Part shown: in pieces, positions 16,271-25,221 of the stretch | Position numbering within the stretch: the first letter of the stretch is position 1 | Layout: each line of letters opens with the position of its first letter | DNA from: Eubacterium minutum ATCC 700079 | GTDB lineage: Bacteria; Bacillota; Clostridia; Peptostreptococcales; Anaerovoracaceae | Direction of reading: 5' to 3' | Length of the DNA: 32,654 bases | Assembly: GCA_003433295.1 (NCBI GenBank) | Contig: CP016202.1 | Span: forward strand, 200,672-233,325 | The notes under the pieces: model-generated | Seen by the model: only the letters and a program-made list of their open reading frames with translations | What the model was told of the DNA's origin: nothing | Database searches by the model: none | Position numbers and translations under genes: made by a program

Positions 16271-19200
16271 TGTATTTTAAAAGACTGGAAATGCATGGTT
16301 TCAAGTCATTTGCAGAACCTGTCATAATTGATTTTCACGAGGGTGTCACTTGCATCGTGGGACCTAACGGTAGCGGTAAAAGCAACATAAGCGACGCGCT
16401 GCGCTGGGTTCTCGGGGAGCAGAGTCCGAAGGCGCTTCGCGGCGGCAAAATGGAAGAAGTTATTTTCAACGGTACCGAGAGCAGGAGACCGAGAGGAATG
16501 GCGGAAGTGACGCTTGTGATAGATAATTCGGCAGGCATTCTGGACATTGAATATAAGGAAGTTGCGATAACGAGGAGAATGTTCAGATCGGGTGAAAGCG
16601 AATACCTGATAAACGAAAATCCATGTAGATTAAAGGATATACGAGAACTGATAATGGATACGGGAATAGGCGTGGACGGCTACTCCATAATAGGGCAGGG
16701 TAAAATTTCCGACATTGTCAGCAATAAGCCTGAAAGCAGAAGGGAAATATTCGAGGAAGCGGCGGGTATAGTAGCGTACAAGACCCGTAAACATGAAACG
16801 GAAAGGAAGTTGGCGGCCACACGCGGCAATCTGGAGAGAATAGAGGATATAGTCGTTGAAATAGAAAGCCGTATAGACAAGCTTAAAGAGGACAGCGAAA
16901 AAGCGACCCGCTATATTGAACTCAGAGAACGTTACCGCGATCTGGAGATAAACATAATACTCAGAAACATCGAGACCGTAAACAGGCAAAACTCTCAGTA
17001 TCTGGAGAATATAACGGAACTTTCGCAGCAACTTTCAGATGCGGGCGAAAGTCGAAAAAAGGCCGACGAGGAGTTCAGGCAGGTACGCATAAGAGGTGAA
17101 GCTCTCGACAAGATTTCGGAGGAACTGAGTCGCGATCTGATAGCAAACAAAGATAAGATCAACAGTATAAGCAGCGAGAACAGGCTGAATCATGAGAAAC
17201 TGGTGCATCTCAGGCAGGAAGAAACGCGGCTGAGCGAGGAAGTGACCGATATGGCTGAGGCCATTACGGTTTCGGAAAAAGAAAATGAAAAACTGAAGAC
17301 CGATTTGGGCGAAATCAAAAAGAAACTGACGGACTCGGAAGAAAGGCTCAGGGAAAAGATAATCCTTTATGACTCAGTGACCAGGGAATCGTCCGAGTAC
17401 AGCGAAAAAATCGATGACAACAACGAGAAAATAATAACGTTGAACGGTGAAGCGGCGTCCAAGAAAAGCGAGGCTAAGAGTTACAAGAGTTACCGCCTGA
17501 CGCTCACGGAGCGGAGAGATAAATTGTCTTCGGAGATCGCGGAACTCGAGGAGGAACGCGAGAAAAAACTCGGGGAACTGGAAGAAAAACGAAGAGAAAC
17601 CGAGAAACTTTCCAAGCAGAGTTCAAAGCTGAAAAACGACATAAAGGAGCACGAGGAAAAGCGCAGAGATCTTCAGAGCAACGAGGTGAGTCTTCGCAAA
17701 AAAACGGAAGAACTGAAATTGAATTACAGCCGCACCGAAGCGAGACTCCACACCATAAGGGAGATGGAGCAGAATTACGATGGTTACAACTATGCGGTGA
17801 AATATATAATGAGATCCGGAATTTCAGGCATAGAGGGTGTTGTCGGCGAAACGGTGAAGGTTCCGGCAGGGCTTGAAACCGCAATAGAAACGGCACTGGG
17901 CGCTGCCATGCAGAACATAATAGTTGCAGATGAGGCCTGCGCAAAAAAAGCGATAACGGCGCTTAAAGTCAATCAATCGGGTCGTCTCACCTTTCTTCCA
18001 GTAACTTCGATCCGTTCAAAAAAAGTAAGCGTTGACAGAGAACTTAAAAACGAGAGCGGATTTTGCGGCATGGGCGTGGAATTGATCGACTTTGATGAGC
18101 GATATAAAAGGATATTTGAATATCTGCTCGGCAGGGTGGTTGTGGTGAAGGATCTGAATGCGGCGATAGCGCTTTCCGGGAAAGTCACTCAGGCCGTTCG
18201 ATTTGTTACGATAGACGGAGAGGTTATAAACTCGGGCGGAGCGATTACGGGCGGACGACATAAAAATAAATCCGCAAATCTGCTGGAGCGCAAAAATGAA
18301 ATTTCCGGGCTGAAAGAACAGTTGGATTCTTACGGTAATGAAATAGAGGATACGGACAGACAGACCGAGGATCTGCTGAATGTAATGGAACGCGTAAACT
18401 CCCTGCTGAAAACGGATACCGACAAGATAAGAAACATCGAGCTTCTCACGGCGAGAAACAACGACAACATAGGTTATCTTGAAAATGTTATGGCGGGTTA
18501 CGAAGAGAATATAGAAAAAGACAGGCGTGAAATCTCCAGAATAGATGACGATCTTCGGGAGATGAGCGGAATCATACATAAAATAGACGAAGAGAGCAGG
18601 CTCGCCGAATCGGAAATAGAAAAGATAGGCAGGGAAACGGACAGCCTGATGCGCAGACACAAGGAGAACAGAGATTCCATCGAAATGGCGAACAGGGCCA
18701 TTACCGACGCAAGGATAGATGCCAACCTCTGGCAGGAGAAAAGTTCAAACCTGAGTGCCGAAATGAAGAAAAACGCGGAGAGGATAACAAGCTTCAGGAA
18801 ACAATCGGAGCTTAAGGTCGATCAGCTTTCCGACATCAGAAGTGAAAAAGCGGAGTTGGAACGTGGAAATGACGGCAGCGACACGGAACTTGAAGCGCTG
18901 AACGAAAAACTCGAGGAATTGCGTCGGAAGACGGAAAAAGTTGCCCTGGAAAAGAGCGAGTTGTCCGAGAAAAGCAATGCACTGAACTCAGAACTTGCGG
19001 AAATCGAGGAAAAACTCAACGTTTTCAGAGATGAAAAATACCAACTGGAAATAAAAAAAGCGAAAAATGAGACTCAGCTTGACAACATGAAAGAAAAGCT
19101 CTGGAATGAATTTGAAATATCTTACGCACAGGCGCGGGATCTGAGAAAAGACGATTTTGTCATGTCCTCTTCCGTAAAGGAGAGCAGAGAAATACGCAGG

Positions 19201-19830
19201 GAACTGAAAGAGATAGGTGACGTGAACGTCGGCGCGATAGAAGAGTATCGTCAGGTCAGTGAACGTTATAAATTCACGACGGAACAGCGAGATGACGTGC
19301 TTACCGCGATGAATGAACTGGAATCGCTTGTGAACAGCCTCGACAAGACCATAATCAATTCCTTTAAAGAAAATTTCAATAAAGTTGAGGAGAATTTCGA
19401 AACGGTGTTTGAAGAACTCTTTGGCGGAGGACATGCGGAACTGAGACTTGAAAATGAGAAGAACCCGCTTGAGTCGGGGATCGAGATAGTGGCGCAGCCT
19501 CCGGGGAAAAAATTGCAGAATATAAATCTGATGTCCGGCGGCGAAAAGACGATGACGGCGATAGCACTCACTTTTGCGGTACTCAAGACGCGGCCGACCC
19601 CGTTTTGCATATTGGACGAAGTCGAAGCTGCGCTTGATGACAAGAACATAGACAAGTTTTCACGGTATTTGAAGAAGTTTGCATCGACGCAGTTCACATT
19701 GATAACTCATCAGAAAGCGACGATGGAACATGCGGACGTGCTATATGGAATAACGATGCCCGAACGCGGAATTTCAAAGACTCTCAGCTTAAGGATGGGG
19801 GATTACGACCCGGACGAGTACACGAGCTGA
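16270..19830 (+). CDS. smc: Chromosome segregation ATPase SMC
   Basis: A 1186-residue condensin subunit that loads on and compacts the chromosome with ScpA/ScpB. Walker A GPNGSGKS is at 31-38. Long Glu/Lys/Arg-rich coiled coils run from about 170 to 510 and 670 to 1010, separated by a hinge (about 515-665) beginning SGIEGVVGETVKV and containing the Gly-rich GGAITGG segment. The C-terminal head has signature LMSGGEKT near 1087-1094 and Walker B FCILDEVEAALDD near 1112-1124. GGAGG at 16256-16260 fixes ATG 16270; an upstream in-frame start at 16240 lies inside rnc. The rnc-smc-ftsY order is standard in Firmicutes. Confidence 0.96.
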   Translation: MYFKRLEMHGFKSFAEPVIIDFHEGVTCIVGPNGSGKSNISDALRWVLGEQSPKALRGGKMEEVIFNGTESRRPRGMAEVTLVIDNSAGILDIEYKEVAITRRMFRSGESEYLINENPCRLKDIRELIMDTGIGVDGYSIIGQGKISDIVSNKPESRREIFEEAAGIVAYKTRKHETERKLAATRGNLERIEDIVVEIESRIDKLKEDSEKATRYIELRERYRDLEINIILRNIETVNRQNSQYLENITELSQQLSDAGESRKKADEEFRQVRIRGEALDKISEELSRDLIANKDKINSISSENRLNHEKLVHLRQEETRLSEEVTDMAEAITVSEKENEKLKTDLGEIKKKLTDSEERLREKIILYDSVTRESSEYSEKIDDNNEKIITLNGEAASKKSEAKSYKSYRLTLTERRDKLSSEIAELEEEREKKLGELEEKRRETEKLSKQSSKLKNDIKEHEEKRRDLQSNEVSLRKKTEELKLNYSRTEARLHTIREMEQNYDGYNYAVKYIMRSGISGIEGVVGETVKVPAGLETAIETALGAAMQNIIVADEACAKKAITALKVNQSGRLTFLPVTSIRSKKVSVDRELKNESGFCGMGVELIDFDERYKRIFEYLLGRVVVVKDLNAAIALSGKVTQAVRFVTIDGEVINSGGAITGGRHKNKSANLLERKNEISGLKEQLDSYGNEIEDTDRQTEDLLNVMERVNSLLKTDTDKIRNIELLTARNNDNIGYLENVMAGYEENIEKDRREISRIDDDLREMSGIIHKIDEESRLAESEIEKIGRETDSLMRRHKENRDSIEMANRAITDARIDANLWQEKSSNLSAEMKKNAERITSFRKQSELKVDQLSDIRSEKAELERGNDGSDTELEALNEKLEELRRKTEKVALEKSELSEKSNALNSELAEIEEKLNVFRDEKYQLEIKKAKNETQLDNMKEKLWNEFEISYAQARDLRKDDFVMSSSVKESREIRRELKEIGDVNVGAIEEYRQVSERYKFTTEQRDDVLTAMNELESLVNSLDKTIINSFKENFNKVEENFETVFEELFGGGHAELRLENEKNPLESGIEIVAQPPGKKLQNINLMSGGEKTMTAIALTFAVLKTRPTPFCILDEVEAALDDKNIDKFSRYLKKFASTQFTLITHQKATMEHADVLYGITMPERGISKTLSLRMGDYDPDEYTS

Positions 19831-19849
19831 AACTCGGTTAGGAGGAAAT

Positions 19850-20752
19850 ATGGCTCTTTTATCAAACAAGAAAAAAGGCTTTTTCGGCAGACTGTCGGAG
19901 AGAATAAGCGATGCGATTTTCATGCATCCGAAGATAGATGAAGATATCATGGAAGAACTCGAGGAGATCCTTATCACCTCTGACATAGGCATGGACACCA
20001 CGATAAAGATCATGGAGGATCTGCGAAGGTACATCAAAGACAACAATCTTACGGAAACGCCCGAACTTCGCGAAGGGATAGTCGAGATCATCAAAAATCT
20101 TATCGATAAGGGCGAAAGGAATAAACTTTCGCGGGAATATCCGCTGGTAATAATGATGATAGGAATAAACGGCGGCGGAAAGACGACGAGTATTGCGAAA
20201 CTGGGAAACAGACTTAAGAAAGAAAATAAAAGCGTGATATTTGCCGCGGCCGACACGTTTCGCGCCGCTGCGGGAGAACAGCTCAGAATATGGGGTGAGA
20301 GAATCGGCGTAAGAACCGTTCTTCACAGTGAGGGCGCAGATCCGAGCGCAGTTTTGTTTGATGCCATACAGGCGGCAAAATCAAAGGGAACCGATGTTTT
20401 GATCGTAGATACCGCAGGCAGGCTTCAGAACAAGAAGAACCTCATGGATGAACTCGGCAAGATGAACAGGATAATAGACAGAGAGTTCCCCGAGGCCTCC
20501 AGAGAAACACTGCTCGTTCTTGATGCTACCAACGGCAAGAACGCGGTATCCCAAGCAAAGGAATTCGATCAGGTGGCCGAAATATCGGGAGTCATGATAA
20601 CAAAGCTTGACGGAACGGCAAAGGGTGGAATAGCGGTCACAATAGCGGACGAATTTGACATGCCGATCAAGTTTATGGGAGTCGGAGAGAGTGTCGAAGA
20701 CATAGAAGAATTTGATGCTGCGGAATTTGCCGGAGGTATAATCAATGAGTAA
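19850..20752 (+). CDS. ftsY: Signal recognition particle receptor FtsY
   Basis: A 300-residue SRP GTPase that receives ribosome-SRP complexes at the membrane. It consists essentially of the NG domain: G1 GINGGGKTT at 105-113, DTFRAAAGEQL, G3 DTAGRLQNK, G4 TKLDGTAKGG, and the closing GVGESVEDIEEFDA. The acidic A domain of E. coli FtsY is absent, as usual in Gram-positives. AGGAGG at 19841-19846 supports the start. It overlaps der by eight bases. Confidence 0.95.
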   Translation: MALLSNKKKGFFGRLSERISDAIFMHPKIDEDIMEELEEILITSDIGMDTTIKIMEDLRRYIKDNNLTETPELREGIVEIIKNLIDKGERNKLSREYPLVIMMIGINGGGKTTSIAKLGNRLKKENKSVIFAAADTFRAAAGEQLRIWGERIGVRTVLHSEGADPSAVLFDAIQAAKSKGTDVLIVDTAGRLQNKKNLMDELGKMNRIIDREFPEASRETLLVLDATNGKNAVSQAKEFDQVAEISGVMITKLDGTAKGGIAVTIADEFDMPIKFMGVGESVEDIEEFDAAEFAGGIINE

Positions 20753-22070
20753 ACCCATAGTAGCCGTAGTGGGAAGACCCAATGTGGGGAAATCCACCTT
20801 TTTTAACGCAATGGTCGGAAAGAGAATCTCCATAGTGGAAGACACGCCGGGTGTAACGAGGGACAGAATATACGCGGAAGCGGAGTGGAACGGCATTCAC
20901 TTCGGTCTGATAGACACCGGAGGCATAGAACCGTCGGAGAAAGACACGATTTTATCTCAGATGAGAAATCAGGCGCAGATTGCAATGGACATGGCAAGTG
21001 TGATATTGTTTATCGTGGACGGCAGAGAGGGAATGACGGCAACCGACGAAGAAGTCGCCGCGATACTCAGAAAGACCGGGAAAAAAGTTATTCTGCTTGT
21101 GAATAAGGTCGACAATCCCGGCAAACCTCCGGAAAACATATATGACTTTTATTCTTTGGGACTCGGAACGCCGATCCCGATTTCAGCCGCAAACAAGCTG
21201 AATTTCGGCGATGTGCTCGATGATGTATGCTCCGGATTTTCACAGGAATTGCAGGAAGAGGACGATGAAAAAATCCATCTTGCCGTCATAGGAAAGCCGA
21301 ATGTGGGAAAGTCCTCTCTGGTTAACGCCGTAATCAACGAGAACAGAGTAATAGTTTCGGACGTGGCGGGAACGACAAGAGATTCCATAGATACACCCGT
21401 AAAGTGGCACGGAAATGAATACGTGCTTATAGACACGGCAGGAATAAGAAGACACAGCAAAGTCAATGAAAATATCGAAAAATACAGTGTGGTACGTGCC
21501 ATTGCCGCAATAGAAAGAGCAGATGTGTGCATACTCATGATAGATGCCGAGGACGGATTGACAGAGCAGGACAAGAAGATTTGCGGACTTGCGCACGAGG
21601 CGGGTAAAGGGATTCTCATAGCGGTCAACAAGTGGGATCTGATAGAAAAGGATACCGGTACCATGGGGGGATTTATCAAAGAGATAAAGTCGGAACTGCT
21701 TTTTGCGTCATACGCACCGATAGTGTTTATCTCTGTAAAAGACGGACTGCGTCTTAACGATGTGATGAAAACGGCAACCGAGATCGCAAATATCAGGGCG
21801 GTAAGAGTTCCGACAGGAAAGTTAAACAGCCTGATTGCGGATGCGATGATGATAAAACAACCGCCGTCGGACAAGGGGAAAAGGCTGAAAATCTACTATG
21901 CCGCGCAGGTGGGAGTAAAGCCTCCGCTGTTTTCTTTTCAGGTCAACGCAAGACAACTCATGCATTTTTCTTATTCGAGATATATAGAAAACAGAATACG
22001 CGATACGTTCGGATTTGAGGGAACCTCGATAAAATTCGTGTTCAGGGAGAAAAGGGAGAAAGAACAATAG
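20745..22070 (+). CDS. der: Ribosome biogenesis GTPase Der (EngA)
   Basis: A 441-residue protein with two tandem GTPase domains and a KH-like C-terminal domain, needed for 50S subunit maturation. Domain 1 has GRPNVGKST (10-18), DTPGVTRDR and NKVD. Domain 2 has GKPNVGKSS from about 183, DVAGTTRDSID, DTAGIRR and NKWD. The C-terminal domain is about residues 350-435. Length is typical. The start overlaps ftsY by eight bases and the stop directly abuts plsY. Confidence 0.96.
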   Translation: MSKPIVAVVGRPNVGKSTFFNAMVGKRISIVEDTPGVTRDRIYAEAEWNGIHFGLIDTGGIEPSEKDTILSQMRNQAQIAMDMASVILFIVDGREGMTATDEEVAAILRKTGKKVILLVNKVDNPGKPPENIYDFYSLGLGTPIPISAANKLNFGDVLDDVCSGFSQELQEEDDEKIHLAVIGKPNVGKSSLVNAVINENRVIVSDVAGTTRDSIDTPVKWHGNEYVLIDTAGIRRHSKVNENIEKYSVVRAIAAIERADVCILMIDAEDGLTEQDKKICGLAHEAGKGILIAVNKWDLIEKDTGTMGGFIKEIKSELLFASYAPIVFISVKDGLRLNDVMKTATEIANIRAVRVPTGKLNSLIADAMMIKQPPSDKGKRLKIYYAAQVGVKPPLFSFQVNARQLMHFSYSRYIENRIRDTFGFEGTSIKFVFREKREKEQ

Positions 22071-22676
22071 ATGATTGATTACAAATTTATTTTGGTAATA
22101 ATAATTGCATACTTCTTGGGAAACATTTCTCCGTCAACCATTCAGGCAAAGAAGAACGGTGTGGACATAAAGCAGGAGGGCAGCGGAAATGCCGGTACCA
22201 CCAATGCGTTCAGGGTTTTGGGCGCTAAGGCGGCTTTGATAACTCTGCTGGTGGACGTTGGAAAAGGGGTCCTTGCGGTTTTCATTGGAGATATCTTCTC
22301 CACACACGTCGCGTCGATGTACTGTGTCCTTGCGGTGCTGTTGGGTCACGTCTTTCCCGTCATATATAAGTTCAAGGGAGGAAAGGGCGTTGCCGTGGCA
22401 TTCGGAGCGACCGTCGCAATCGATTGGAGAATGGGGTTGTGCCTGCTTGCGATCGTATTACTGGTGTTTGTTATAACCAGAACCGTGTCTATGGCGGCAC
22501 TTGTCGGAACGATTTCATATCCGCTTGTAGCGTATTTTTTTGAGCCTTCTTTTTTTCATATAGGAACTGTTGCGGCCGCAATAGTCCTGTTCATGCACAG
22601 GAGCAACATAATTCGTATAATACACGGAGATGAACAGAAAATCATCAAGTCCCGCAGGAAAAACTACGATGAATGA
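22071..22676 (+). CDS. plsY: Glycerol-3-phosphate acyltransferase PlsY
   Basis: A 201-residue integral membrane enzyme that transfers the acyl group from acyl-phosphate (made by PlsX) to glycerol-3-phosphate. The three conserved cytoplasmic motifs are visible: GSGNAGTTNAFRVLG near 38-52, the KFKGGKGVA motif near 101-109, and HRSNIIRIIHGDEQK near 180-194. About five membrane segments are evident. Its ATG follows the der stop directly. With gpsA 167 bp downstream, which makes glycerol-3-phosphate, the region carries three consecutive-acting phospholipid genes. Confidence 0.95.
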   Translation: MIDYKFILVIIIAYFLGNISPSTIQAKKNGVDIKQEGSGNAGTTNAFRVLGAKAALITLLVDVGKGVLAVFIGDIFSTHVASMYCVLAVLLGHVFPVIYKFKGGKGVAVAFGATVAIDWRMGLCLLAIVLLVFVITRTVSMAALVGTISYPLVAYFFEPSFFHIGTVAAAIVLFMHRSNIIRIIHGDEQKIIKSRRKNYDE

Positions 22677-22704
22677 GAAAAGCAGTGAAAAGAGTTAAGG
22701 AAGT

Positions 22705-22836
22705 AATAATATAAAAGATATTGGTTTTAGAGGATAGAGAGTATAAAAGTAATTGGGTTGTAGAGCATATAGAGTATAAAAGTAATTGGGCTTTAGAGCA
22801 TATAGAGTGCAAAATTATTGCTTTGAGAGAAAGGTA
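22705..22836. repeat. 33-bp tandem repeat between plsY and gpsA
   Basis: Two near-identical 33-bp units at 22738-22770 and 22771-22803 both start AGAGTATAAAAGTAATTGGG and end TAGAGCATAT. A diverged copy precedes them (about 22705-22737) and a decayed copy follows (22804-22836). The repeat fills most of the 167-bp gap and ends just before gpsA. There is no other clear signal in this gap. Each unit contains TATAAA-like sequence, so it could bind a regulator or offer multiple -10 boxes; a plain minisatellite is equally possible. Confidence 0.75.
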
Positions 22837-22843
22837 AACTGAG

Positions 22844-23842
22844 ATGAAAAAAATTGCCGTAATCGGAGCGGGGAGCTGGGGTACCGCATTGGCCGTAACT
22901 TTGAGCAACAAGGGTCATGATGTCAGGATATGTGACGTTGACAGGGAACATGTTTTGGATATGCGTGCAAAGAGGGAAAATGCGAAATATCTTCCGGGCA
23001 TAAGTTTTAACGACAATCTGAGTGTTGTGGACGATAACGCGGAGGCGCTTTCGGGAGCGGACATAGCATTGTTCTCCGCACCGGCACAGCACTTCAGAAG
23101 CGCTTTCGAAAACGCCATGCCGCATCTGAACGACGACATGGTGGTAGTAAATGTGGCAAAGGGTATAGAGCAGGGAACGCTTCTGCGTATGTCGGAAATA
23201 GCTTATTCCATGTTGCCCGGTGTGAAATACGTCGTACTGTCGGGACCGTCGCATGCCGAAGAGGTCGGAAGATTAATGCCCACAACGGTTGCGGTCGCTT
23301 CAAAAGATCTGAAACTTGCGGAATACGTGCAGCATGAGTTTTCCACAGACAGGTTCAGAATATATACAAACGATGATGTATGTGGCGTAGAACTCGGCGG
23401 ATCGCTCAAGAACATAATTGCACTCGGCGCCGGAATCTCCGACGGAATAGGTTTTGGAGACAATGCGAAGGCTGCGCTTATGACGCGAGGTATAACGGAA
23501 ATGCAGCGCCTGGGTGAAAAGCTCGGAGCCAGAGCCGAAACCTTTGCGGGACTGACCGGAGTGGGAGACCTGATCGTAACATGCACGAGCATGCACTCAA
23601 GAAACAGACGGTGCGGCATTATGATAGGAGAGGGAGTAAGACCGTCAGAGGCGACTGAAAAGATAGGAATGGTGGTTGAAGGCATGTTTACCGCGGTTGC
23701 CGCATATGAACTTTCCGAGAAAGTGGGAGCCGACATGCCTATAACACACTGCATATATGAGTGTATCAATGAGAGGATCACGCCGCAGGAAGCGGTTGAA
23801 CTTTTGATGAGCCGCGACAAGAAACACGAAATGAACATTTAG
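22844..23842 (+). CDS. gpsA: NAD(P)H-dependent glycerol-3-phosphate dehydrogenase
   Basis: A 332-residue cytosolic enzyme that reduces dihydroxyacetone phosphate to sn-glycerol-3-phosphate for PlsY. The N-terminal dinucleotide motif is GAGSWGTALA (7-16); the segments SGPSHAEEV, LKNIIALGAGISDG and GLTGVGDLIVTC are family hallmarks. Length is typical. The RBS (GAAAGG, about 22830-22835) is moderate. The start lies just after the 33-bp tandem repeat, which may affect its expression. It is followed nine bases after its stop by a short ORF leading into miaB. Confidence 0.95.
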   Translation: MKKIAVIGAGSWGTALAVTLSNKGHDVRICDVDREHVLDMRAKRENAKYLPGISFNDNLSVVDDNAEALSGADIALFSAPAQHFRSAFENAMPHLNDDMVVVNVAKGIEQGTLLRMSEIAYSMLPGVKYVVLSGPSHAEEVGRLMPTTVAVASKDLKLAEYVQHEFSTDRFRIYTNDDVCGVELGGSLKNIIALGAGISDGIGFGDNAKAALMTRGITEMQRLGEKLGARAETFAGLTGVGDLIVTCTSMHSRNRRCGIMIGEGVRPSEATEKIGMVVEGMFTAVAAYELSEKVGADMPITHCIYECINERITPQEAVELLMSRDKKHEMNI

Positions 23843-23851
23843 GAAGGTTCG

Positions 23852-23893
23852 ATGGGAAAAGCATTTCACATTACAGAATTCAGGGCAGTTTGA
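23852..23893 (+). CDS. 13-residue upstream ORF duplicating the miaB start
   Basis: ATG 23852 opens a 13-codon frame (MGKAFHITEFRAV) that ends with TGA at 23891-23893. AGGAAGG at 23841-23847 is a good RBS five bases away, better than the AGGG in front of miaB. The first ten residues match the MiaB start MEKTFHITTF at seven positions, and the DNA is also alike, so this is a 41-bp partial duplication. Because 41 is not a multiple of three, the copy is out of frame with miaB, yet its stop overlaps the miaB ATG as TGATG. It probably feeds ribosomes into miaB by coupling. Confidence 0.5.
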   Translation: MGKAFHITEFRAV

Positions 23894-25221
23894 TGGAAAA
23901 AACGTTTCATATTACGACATTCGGATGTCAGATGAACGAGCACGATTCGGAAATTCTGGCGGGACTTCTTCACGACATGGATTACAAGCCTGCCTCCGAC
24001 AGAAACGAGGCGCAGCTTGTGATTCTGAACACATGCAGTGTAAGAGAAAATGCGGACAAGAGATTTTTCGGGACGCTCGGGCAGCTCAAAAGAAAGAAAA
24101 TTGAAAACCGGGACAATATAATATGCGTATGCGGGTGCATGATGCAGCAGCAACATATAATAGACACTGTGAAGGAGAAGTACCCGTGGGTTGACATAAT
24201 CTTTGGAACTCACAATATACACAGGTTCCCGGATCTTCTGTCAAGCGTTTTGAGTCAGAAGACTAAAGCCGTGGAAATATGGGAAGACGGCAGAGATATA
24301 GTTGAAGATTTACCGATGAAAAGACTTTATCCGGGCAAGGCACTGGTTAACATAATGTATGGCTGCAATAATTTCTGTACTTACTGCGTAGTTCCTTATA
24401 CGAGAGGGCACGAACGCAGCAGAAAGCCCGACAACATAGTCGATGAAGTCAGCCGGCTTGCGCAGGACGGAGTGGTTGAGGTTATGCTCCTGGGACAGAA
24501 CGTAAACTCGTACAGAGGTGAGGACGACGGCGGGAAATATTGCAGTTTTGCGTCACTCATAGAAAAAATAGCTGAAATCAGGGGGATCGAGAGAATAAGA
24601 TTCATGACATCACACCCCAAGGATCTGTCCGATGAACTCATAGAGGTTTTTAAAAGATGTGATAAATTGTGCAAGAATATTCATCTGCCTGTGCAATCGG
24701 GTAGCAGCGAAGTGATGCGGAGAATGAACAGACATTACGACAGGAATAGGTATTTATCGGTGGTGGAGAAGTTGAAAACCGCCGTACCGGGAATTACCGT
24801 GTCAACCGATATTATAGTCGGTTTTCCGGGAGAAACCGAGGAACAGTTCAAGGAAACACTGAGTCTTGTCGAAGAAGTACGCTACGATTCCGCGTTCACA
24901 TTTCTGTACTCGGTGAGGAGGGGGACACCTGCCGCCGATTTTAAGGATCAGATTCCGGAAGATGTCAAGCACGAAAGGTTCAACAGGCTCGTTGAGCTGG
25001 TGGACAGGATAAGCGCAGAAAAGAACAAGGCGTACGAGGGCAGGATAGAGCGTGTGCTTGTTGAGGGCAGGAGCAAGAGGAATGTAAATGCTCTTTCGGG
25101 AAGAACCGACGGATTCAAACTCGTCAATTTTAAAGGTGACGAAAGCCGCATAGGCAGGTTTGTCAACGTGAAGATAACTGAGGGCAAGACCTTCAGTCTG
25201 GAAGGTGAAATAGTAGAATGA
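23893..25221 (+). CDS. miaB: tRNA-2-methylthio-N6-dimethylallyladenosine synthase MiaB
   Basis: A 442-residue radical-SAM methylthiotransferase acting on i6A37 of tRNA. Domains in order: an N-terminal UPF0004 domain with three cluster-binding Cys (Cys12 in TFGCQMNEHDSE, Cys48 in LNTCSVREN, Cys82 in VCGCMM); a radical SAM core with CNNFCTYC (Cys158, Cys162, Cys165); and a C-terminal TRAM domain (about 375-440). The distinction from MtaB/RimO rests on the GCQMNEHDSE start and VVPYTRGHERSR. ATG 23893 overlaps the stop of the short upstream ORF; a TTG at 23890 is in frame. The 3' end overlaps murT by four bases. Confidence 0.93.
   Translation: MEKTFHITTFGCQMNEHDSEILAGLLHDMDYKPASDRNEAQLVILNTCSVRENADKRFFGTLGQLKRKKIENRDNIICVCGCMMQQQHIIDTVKEKYPWVDIIFGTHNIHRFPDLLSSVLSQKTKAVEIWEDGRDIVEDLPMKRLYPGKALVNIMYGCNNFCTYCVVPYTRGHERSRKPDNIVDEVSRLAQDGVVEVMLLGQNVNSYRGEDDGGKYCSFASLIEKIAEIRGIERIRFMTSHPKDLSDELIEVFKRCDKLCKNIHLPVQSGSSEVMRRMNRHYDRNRYLSVVEKLKTAVPGITVSTDIIVGFPGETEEQFKETLSLVEEVRYDSAFTFLYSVRRGTPAADFKDQIPEDVKHERFNRLVELVDRISAEKNKAYEGRIERVLVEGRSKRNVNALSGRTDGFKLVNFKGDESRIGRFVNVKITEGKTFSLEGEIVE

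Noticed and set aside
18016..18660. Minus-strand 214-residue ORF inside smc
   Set aside because: It lies wholly opposite a well-supported coding region and has no recognisable motif or promoter.
21149..21874. Minus-strand 241-residue ORF inside der
   Set aside because: Antisense shadow of a conserved GTPase gene; low complexity and no family features.
22705..22836. CRISPR array
   Set aside because: The units are contiguous 33-bp tandem repeats with no unique spacers and no cas genes nearby.
22645..22911. Minus-strand 88-residue ORF with 11-residue repeats
   Set aside because: It is the reverse reading of the 33-bp tandem repeat plus parts of plsY and gpsA; it has no RBS or recognisable domain.
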